A stretch of DNA of 64,000 nt from Salminus brasiliensis (Eukaryota > Chordata > Actinopteri > Characiformes > Bryconidae). Position 1 is the stretch's first letter. Every line of letters starts with the position of its first letter. The notes under the pieces were generated by a model. The model had not been told where the DNA came from, made no database searches, and was given only the letters and a program-made list of their open reading frames with translations. A program made the translations under genes and the position numbers. The stretch lies in contig NC_132887.1 of the NCBI RefSeq assembly GCF_030463535.1, positions 19,139,358-19,203,357 of the forward strand. Direction: 5' to 3'. Positions 57,666 through 64,000 of the stretch are shown here, one piece after another.

Positions 57666-59049
57666 AACACACAGTGCATAGCCGTCTTGAGTGTGATTAG
57701 CTGTAATTGGAGCCGTTACTCTCGGCTGTGAGCTCCCCAGCGTGGCCGTTCTTAACAGGGGGCCTCAGCAGCCTCGTTGTTGCCATGGAGACGTAGCAAA
57801 GTGCTGGACCGATGGACTGTCGGGAAGAGGCAGCGAAGAGGAGAGACTCTGTTCTGCTTCGTTTTACAGCCACGGCAACAAAGATTTGTTCAGAATTTTC
57901 TATGAAATACATGTTTATAAACGCTCTTGTTCAAAGAAGGCTACAATTAGGGTTCAGTTAGGCTGGAACTGCAGAGCAGAGGATGAAGGGTGAGGGTAAG
58001 GGTGAGAGGACATCGACCTGGAGAGTTCAAATTGTTCTATTGCACGTTCACCATCGCTTCACATCTTTTCTTGACTGACCCTCATCGAAAAAGCTCTACA
58101 CAGCACACAGCGCATACACATACACACGTGCGAACACACACAGGTAGCAAACATCTTAAATAAACGAATAGTCAAATGAGAAAAAGAACTTCAAATGAAA
58201 ATGTTACCTAAAACCTTAAAAATAGAAAAACAAAAACAATATAACAATAATAAAACTGTACAATGATAATAGCAATAAGGATAGCGACAATTATAACAAT
58301 ACCAATAATAATAATAATTCATGAATATCAATAACAATGATAGTTTGTTGGATATAAAAAAGGAACTTTTGTAAAATTGATTGTCATGTAAAGATAAAAA
58401 GTGTCAAAAACATCCAAGGCATCAGCGAGGTGGCCATAAGAAAACGTAACCGAAAAAAAAGAAAAAGTTACAGCAAAGTTACAGAAAAACCAGAGAAGTA
58501 TCAGAAAGTACGGCTGTGCAAGCTTTTGGCAGTCAACTGGAAAAAAAAAAAACACAACAACAAAAGAAGAACCCAGGAAAGAATACAGAAGAAAAAAAAA
58601 CAGAATTTCATTCTTTCATCTAGGAAAGAAAAGGGAAGGACACAGGATACAGTCAGTCATTGTGTTCCCTTCCCTGTTTGCCAGTCGGAGTGTCCTGCAG
58701 TGTCCTGCAGTTTAGTCACGGTGGATAATAAAGGGACGAAGCGAGGCTCGTGTTTGGTAGAGGGGCACGATGGACCTCTTGAGCTGTACCCAGATGGATG
58801 TGTGTGAGAGAGGAGTCTGAAAGTGCTGAAGGACAGTGCTCTGTACCACCCATTTCTATATATACACACACACATACATACACACACACACATACTCACA
58901 CATACAGGCTTGCACTCCCTGTAGCCCTATGCCTGAAAGAAAAACCCTGAATGCCTATAGGACACAAGCATACACTCTCTAACACACACCCTCTCCCACA
59001 AAGGGAGTATGACAATCCCTAAAGGTGTGCATCTAGTGCGTGTCTGGAG

Positions 59050-59515
59050 AGTAGGGCTGCACGATATATCACTTGTTCATCAGAATCATGACACTGAACT
59101 TTAAGCTACCGATACCAATCAGAGGACTCACACGGCCAAAATCACTTGGGGGTGCGCTATGGCATTCCGACGTATCAGTATCGGCAGATATTTGCATGAA
59201 AATGGTAAAGTATTGCCATTGGCCAGATGTTTAGATTTGACTGATCTCAAACCCTGATCTGAAGAGCTCCAATAGAGCTGGTTGTTTAGATGATGCTGGT
59301 CTACTACACGAACACATCTGCATTCGCTTCATTTTGCTGCATTTATATTCCAAGAAAAAAATTAATTCTTCAACTTCTCTGAACTGCTAATCCAGGTGGA
59401 ACTAGGCCCAGCTAATTTATGTCTGGGCAGATATGTACATGAAAAATATCGGATATCGGCACACAATGCCCAACAATTCCCTACAATTCCCATATTGTTG
59501 CATCCCTTTTATGTC
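59050..59515. mobile_element. DNA-element remnant (GGGCTGCACGATAT ends)
   Basis: It starts AGTAGGGCTGCACGATATAT and ends ATATTGTTGCATCCCTTTT, a pattern of very common fish non-autonomous DNA elements. GTATCGGCAGATATTTGCAT and GGGCAGATATGTACATGAAA form an internal imperfect repeat. It lies within the presumed 3'UTR. Confidence 0.55.
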
Positions 59516-59641
59516 ACATGAACCGTTCATCACTTAGTTGTAATACAATGTCAGGCATAGATGTAATCACAGTATGACCATATCGTGCAGCGCTACCCTT
59601 AGGGCACAGCAATAGAGCCCGAACCTCCGGACTGCACAGCA

Positions 59642-59642
<1 letters not shown>

Positions 59643-59706
<64 letters not shown>
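59643..59706. repeat. (CA)n microsatellite, 60 bp after the mideas stop codon
   Basis: About 32 pure CA units. On the gene strand it is (TG)n in the early 3'UTR. Confidence 0.95.
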
Positions 59707-59708
<2 letters not shown>

Positions 59709-59767
59709 CGTATCAGCTCAGACTGCAGAAGTGCCCGCTGATCCTCCATGTTGAAGGAAAGTGTTTG

Positions 59768-60002
59768 TTAGTGCCAGTCTTCATCATCTGCATCCTCATC
59801 CTCATCTGAGGAGTCCTCACTGCTGGCTCGCCGCAGCCCCGCCTGTTCCCCTCGCCCGCCATTCTGCTGGCTGGCTGTCAAGGCCGCGGCCGCTGCTGCC
59901 GCTTTCTCCTCTGCCTCTCGCTGCCTGAGAGCTGCTGCCTTCTTCTCCTGCTCCGCGTGACTCTTCATGTGAGCACTGCGGCTCTTTACCTTATAGAACA
60001 CC
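59768..60002 (-). CDS. mideas: Terminal coding exon of a MIDEAS-family ELM2-SANT co-repressor
   Basis: On the minus strand a CTCTCTGCAG acceptor is followed in phase 2 by 77 codons and TAA (59768-59770). The reading starts VFYKVKSRSAHMKSHAEQ, continues EKKAAALRQREAEEK, then an Ala run, Gln/Gly-rich sequence and an acidic end EDSSDEDEDADDEDWH. HMKSH is the H-x3-H half of a C2H2 finger whose cysteines lie on the previous exon, outside this window. The finger followed by a charged Ala-rich helix is the C-terminus of MIDEAS (ELMSAN1), with TRERF1 and ZNF541 as paralogues. MIDEAS is the scaffold of the MiDAC histone deacetylase complex (HDAC1/2, DNTTIP1). Human MIDEAS and CRIP1/CRIP2 are all on chromosome 14, which favours mideas over trerf1. 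Only this exon is seen. Confidence 0.8.
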
Positions 60003-60614
60003 CTGCAGAGAGCACACAACACGCATGGGTTACCACACTCAGGTTACTCCACATGGACTGAGATCACAGTCAAACTGAACTGGACTGCAGGCCATTTAAA
60101 TTCAACTGCTTTTAAAGGGACCAGATCATGAAAAACTGACATAAAATAAAGAAGCGTAAAGTTCGTTCAGGTTTTAAAACTATTAATTTCCCAGTCCTGA
60201 CATGGAAACTAGGCTGTAAAAACAGCCCGTACTAACGACACCATTGCTGTGTTGGCACAAGATCCAGCTCATGTGCCTCATTTTCATAGCTCTGCCTATT
60301 TAGACCATATATTACGGCCATTTATGCCGTAATTCTCAGAAGTGTTTTAGCTCACTGCCCACTGCTCACACATTTGTCTTAAATGCCCAGTACAAAAAAC
60401 TGGCCGTTTAACTCGACCTGTCTAATTTTGAGGTCATAAGCTTTAGTTTTTCTTTTTCTTAAAAAAGAAAAAAAGGAAATACTCAATCAGCAAAAAAAAT
60501 AATCAGATACATTTATCAGATCATAAGTAACAGCAGTAGTAGTTACAGTAATAATAACAGAAGTAGCAGCAGTAATAGTAGTTATTTTAACTGGTATTAA
60601 ATTAGCCACGTTAT

Positions 60615-61116
60615 TATATTAGCCATGTCTCTCCACTGCTGCGTTCTCTTCACTGGCTTCCTGTAGCTGCTTCCCGCATCAGATTCTAAACCCTGACGCT
60701 GGCCTACAAAGCAAAGAACGGACCAGCCCCTCCATACTTGATGGCAATGGTCAAAAGCCGATCCGCACCTAGAGCCCTTCAAGCACGGCTCGGCTCGACC
60801 CACCATCCATCAAAATCCGCGGAAGACAAGCGTCCAGGCTTTTTTCTGTCCTGGCACTGAAGTGGTGGAACGAGTGGTAGAACTTCAAACGCAGACTGAA
60901 GACCCACCTCTTCAGAGAATACTTGGGCTAACAGCAGGGTATTATGGTTACCTTATTGACTTGTGCTTAGTAATGTCTAAAGCTTAGAGGTATCTTTGAA
61001 CTATTAGTCTTAGTCTTAGTATTCTAACTAGCTAAGGTTTTTCTTGGATAAATAGCAAAGCACTTTTGTAAGTTGCTCTGGATAAGAGCGTCTGCTAAAT
61101 GCTCTAAATGTAAATG
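60615..61116 (+). mobile_element. L2-clade LINE, 3' end (reverse-transcriptase C-terminus plus tail)
   Basis: Translated piecewise it gives WLPVAARIRF, LAYKAKNGPAPPYL and KTHLF-like words typical of L2-clade ORF2 ends, broken by frameshifts and stops. It finishes with the 3' tail GTAAGTTGCTCTGGATAAGA and GCGTCTGCTAAATGC, then (AAATGT)n-like repeats to 61119. 5'-truncated and inactive. Confidence 0.8.
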
Positions 61117-61477
61117 TAAAAATAGTAATAATTAGTAGTGGAGTTTTAGACAGAAGATAAAATATTTTTATATTTGTTCATAAAAACATTTGGTAAAAAT
61201 CTGACACATCCACAAAAGACTGAGCACAATTTATGAATTGCACATCTGTAGGTGTGCATCTGAGCATCTGTGAATGTTGGCACAATGTTGGCAATTTGCA
61301 TGTAACCTTTACCCAAGGTAGCACTGACTAAACCACAAGGTACAGAAAGATGTCTACTTCTATTTTTTCTATCTGTATCTCCAATTATTAATACTCACAT
61401 CTCTGATTTTGTATCTTACTGTAATTAACAAATAAATATACAGCCCTTTAACTGTTCCCGTTTTAGTTTTTTTAGTA

Positions 61478-61778
61478 ACTATACTGTTCAGGAAATTTTG
61501 GAGCACTGATGTGAGGATTTGCATTCAGTGACAAGAGCATTAGTGAGGTTGGAAGATCACCACCCCACCTCATCCCCAACTCATCCCAAAAGTACTGGAG
61601 GGAGCACCCTCATTCCAGAGAACACAGTTCCACTGCTCCAAAGCTCAATGCTTGGTGACTTTAAACCCCTCTAGCCCACGCCTGGCATTAGGCATGATGC
61701 CAGTAAGTTAAAGGTTTATCTACTCCAGAATCCTATTCTATTGGCAACACTTCTGTACAGGGATTAGACAAGCTGTAG
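61478..61778 (-). mobile_element. Family-A element, minus, truncated
   Basis: CACCCCACCTCATCCCCAAC, ACACAGTTCCACTGCTCC, AGCCCACGCCTGGCATTAGG and CATGATGCCAGTAAG match the inverse of the family middle. Both terminal repeats are missing. Confidence 0.8.
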
Positions 61779-61784
61779 ACGTCT

Positions 61785-63093
61785 AGATGTAGTAGCAGCA
61801 GTAGTGATCGACATAGTAGCAGTAGTAATATAAGTAGTAGCAGTAGTAGTAGTAGCAGCAGATGTAGAAACAGTATCAGTAACAGTAGCAGTACTGATAG
61901 CAACAGATGTAGAAGCAGTAGTAGCAGTAGTAAAAGTAGTAATAGATGTAGTGGCAGCAGTTATACTAATAGATGTAGTAGTAGCAGTAATGCATGTAAT
62001 AGCAGTAACAGTAGTAGTAACAATAGTAATTGCAATAGTAATATATGTAGTAGCAGTAGTAGTAATATATGTAGAAACAGTATTAGTAATAGATGTAAAA
62101 GTAGTATGAGTAGTAGTAGATGAAGGAGCAGCAGTAGTAAAAGTAATAGTACCAGTACTAGTAGTAATAGATGTAAAGCAGTATGAGTAGTAACAGATGT
62201 AGGAGCAGCAGTAGTAAAAGTAGTAACAGTACTAGTAGTAATAGATGTAAAAGTAGTATGAGTAGTAACAGATGTAGGAGCAGCAGTAGTAAAAGTAGTA
62301 GTAGTAGTAGTAGTAACTACTAGTAGTAATAGATGTAAATGTAGTACAAGTAGTAATAGATGTAGGGGCAGTAGTAGAAAAAGTAGTAATAGTAGTAGTT
62401 GTAATAGAAATATATGTACTAGCAGTAGTAATAATAGTAATAGATGTAGAAGCAGTAGATGTAATAGTAATAGATGTAAAAGTAGTATGAGTAGTAGTAG
62501 TAGTAATAGATGTAGGAGCAGCAGTAGTAAAAGTAGTAATAGATGTAGGAGCAGCAGTAGTAAAAGTAGTGGTAGATGTAGGAGCAGCAGTAGTAAAAGT
62601 AGTAACAGTACTAGTAGTAATAGATGTAAAAGTAGTATGAGTAGTAACAGATGTAGGAGCAGCAGTAGTAAAAGTAGTAGTAGTAGTAGTAGTAGTAACT
62701 ACTAGTAGTAATAGATGTAAATGTAGTACAAGTAGTAATAGATGTAGGGGCAGTAGTAGAAAAAGTAGTAATAGTAGTAGTTGTAATAGAAATATATGTA
62801 CTAGCAGTAGTAATAATAGTAATAGATGTAGAAGCAGTAGATGTAATAGTAATAGATGTAAAAGTAGTATGAGTAGTAGTAGTAGTAATAGATGTAGGAG
62901 CAGCAGTAGTAAAAGTAGTAATAGATGTAGGAGCAGCAGTAGTAAAAGTAGTAATAGATGTAGGAGCAGCAGTAGTAAAAGTAGTGGTAGATGTAGGAGC
63001 AGCAGTAGTAAACATGGTAGTAGATAAAGGAGCAGAAGTAGTTGCAATAGTAATAGATATAGTAGCAGTAAGTGTAATAGTAATAGATGTAGG

Positions 63094-63124
<31 letters not shown>

Positions 63125-63130
63125 ATAGTA
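61785..63130. repeat. Trinucleotide-derived array (AGT/AGC) with a roughly 380-bp higher-order unit
   Basis: About 1.35 kb is built almost wholly of AGTAGT, AGCAGT, AATAGATGTAG and AAAAGTAGT words. ACTAGTAGTAATAGATG recurs at 62231 and 62610 (379 bp) and the GATGTAGGGGCAGTAG word at about 62359 and 62741 (382 bp), so a long block is duplicated in tandem with one AGT unit more in the second. On the minus strand it is free of stops for 271 codons. Confidence 0.9.
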
Positions 63131-63773
63131 GTTTAAATTATAGCAGTAATTAGCAGGAGTAGATCTAAAAGGAGGGTGTGCAATTTGTGTATTAATTCAC
63201 AACAAATGTTTGGTAAACACCTGAGCAAACATCCACCAGAGACTGAGCAAAGGCAGACTGCAAACAACTGCTTGCTTCTAGACTGTTGTCCATACACAGC
63301 CTTGTAGGTTATGTGCCAGCCTGACTGTCAGTAATAGAGATGTAAATTATTTGCAAGAGTATCCGTCACCATCCCTACTCCTATAGCTGCCCTGCTGTAA
63401 AAATAACGCATCTTCAGTATCCCTGCATGATCTTCAAGAGCATATACTAGAAGCTAGAGTACAGCGTCTGCAGGAACAGAGCTGATGATGCACAGCACTG
63501 TGTATGCATTAGCGCATCTGCTGATATGCATTCATTTTGAGGTTTGATTTTGATGCCACAGATATTAAGATTCAGATGCCACGGTCGTATCGCTTTAACA
63601 CATTTGCAGATTATGACCACGGAGGACGATGAGTGAAAAGAATGAGTGAACGATTCAGTTTTTGACAAAATGAGAGCAGATGCACTCGCAAAACACAGAT
63701 GGGTAGCAGTGGCCAATTGTGAGTGGGCAGAAGGACAGTACGTACAAATTGTTTTCATATTCTAAGCGCACAG

Positions 63774-63774
<1 letters not shown>

Positions 63775-63852
<78 letters not shown>

Positions 63853-63870
63853 CAGTCAGTCAGTCAGTCA
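63775..63870. repeat. (CA)n followed by (GTCA)5
   Basis: About 38 CA units to 63850 join directly to five GTCA units (63851-63870). Confidence 0.95.
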
Positions 63871-64000
63871 CTGGGCAGATATGCATAGACCAGAGGGCAT
63901 GGCATTCAACATCGCTTAAGACTTTCAGTTGCTAAGAGACTGTTGATAACACAGCCAGCCGTTGCCATGGCTGTGATGAGATCTCTCATTGGAATCAGAT

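Larger units (their letters stand above)
57100..59767 (-). other. mideas: Probable 3'UTR of the mideas-like gene
   Basis: No acceptor or other gene lies left of the stop. On the minus strand AATAAA occurs at 57271-57276 and 57103-57108 (GGAATAATAAATATG). The sequence just before the latter looks like a 3'UTR end: AT-rich, non-repeat. The interval includes a repeat (59050-59515), (CA)n (59643-59706), CA/CAGG tracts (57560-57660) and a purine-rich stretch (58430-58640, + strand). Extent is inferred, not shown. Confidence 0.4.
60003..64000 (-). other. Probable last intron of the mideas-like gene (at least 4 kb)
   Basis: No upstream exon with the finger CxxC was found to the right of 60002, so the intron runs off the window. 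It is filled by an L2 LINE tail, a family-A fragment, a trinucleotide array and (CA)n. 63131-63770 and the last 130 bp show nothing recognised. Confidence 0.55.

Noticed and set aside
62232-63047. 271-codon minus-strand ORF, Leu-rich then Thr/Ala/Pro-rich
   Set aside because: It is the translation of a trinucleotide array that is also open in other frames. It has no splice or start context and no domain. It is a repeat, not a gene.
14648-63130. Regularly spaced repeats considered as CRISPR-like arrays
   Set aside because: The repeats are minisatellites or triplet arrays in vertebrate DNA, with no unique spacers of constant length and no cas genes.

Overview
The window is vertebrate nuclear DNA, almost certainly from a teleost fish and plausibly an otophysan (characiform or catfish-like). 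The evidence is short GT-AG-split exons in large AT-rich introns, many long (CA)n tracts, tRNA-derived SINEs, L2-type LINE tails and many degraded Tc1-like and other TIR elements. The species placement is a guess from repeat style. No bacterial, phage or CRISPR content is visible.

Three genes can be supported. (1) crip2 (cysteine-rich protein 2, two LIM domains), + strand: seven coding exons from 3225 to 10628. The first exon, which should encode about the first 14 residues, is not found and is probably left of the window. (2) crip1 (cysteine-rich protein 1, one LIM domain), + strand: four coding exons from 43330 to 48623 encode a complete 77-residue protein, with a TATA box, a strong Kozak start and a probable extra intron in the 3'UTR. 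(3) The terminal coding exon (59768-60002, minus strand) of a MIDEAS/TRERF1/ZNF541-family ELM2-SANT co-repressor, most likely mideas, with a long 3'UTR that may reach about 57.1 kb. crip2 and crip1 keep the same order and orientation as human CRIP2-CRIP1 on chromosome 14; a mideas-like gene converges on them here.

Layout. 1-3224: crip2 first intron or upstream DNA, with a GC-rich block carrying an E-box palindrome and an octamer. 3225-10628: crip2. About 10.97-11.99 kb: a roughly 1 kb TIR element starting in the probable 3' end of crip2. 12-43 kb: intergenic, made largely of decayed transposable elements, with a telomere-like tract at 40.8-41.1 kb. 43.2-49.5 kb: crip1. 49.5-57 kb: intergenic with repeats and two or three stretches that look like non-coding regulatory DNA. 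57.1-60.0 kb: mideas-like last exon. 60.0-64.0 kb: probably its last intron, with an L2 LINE tail, a 1.3 kb trinucleotide array and a long (CA)n.

The three LIM units (two in crip2, one in crip1) are split identically: a 95-nt exon, then a 58-nt exon, in the same phases. This is what one ancestral LIM cassette, duplicated, would leave. I found no convincing new protein system. The less ordinary signals are nested transposons, SINEs that share a head but differ in tail, a SINE tail matching an L2 LINE tail in the same window, a perfect 147-bp tandem duplication inside an old element, a roughly 380-bp higher-order trinucleotide repeat, and candidate regulatory clusters.
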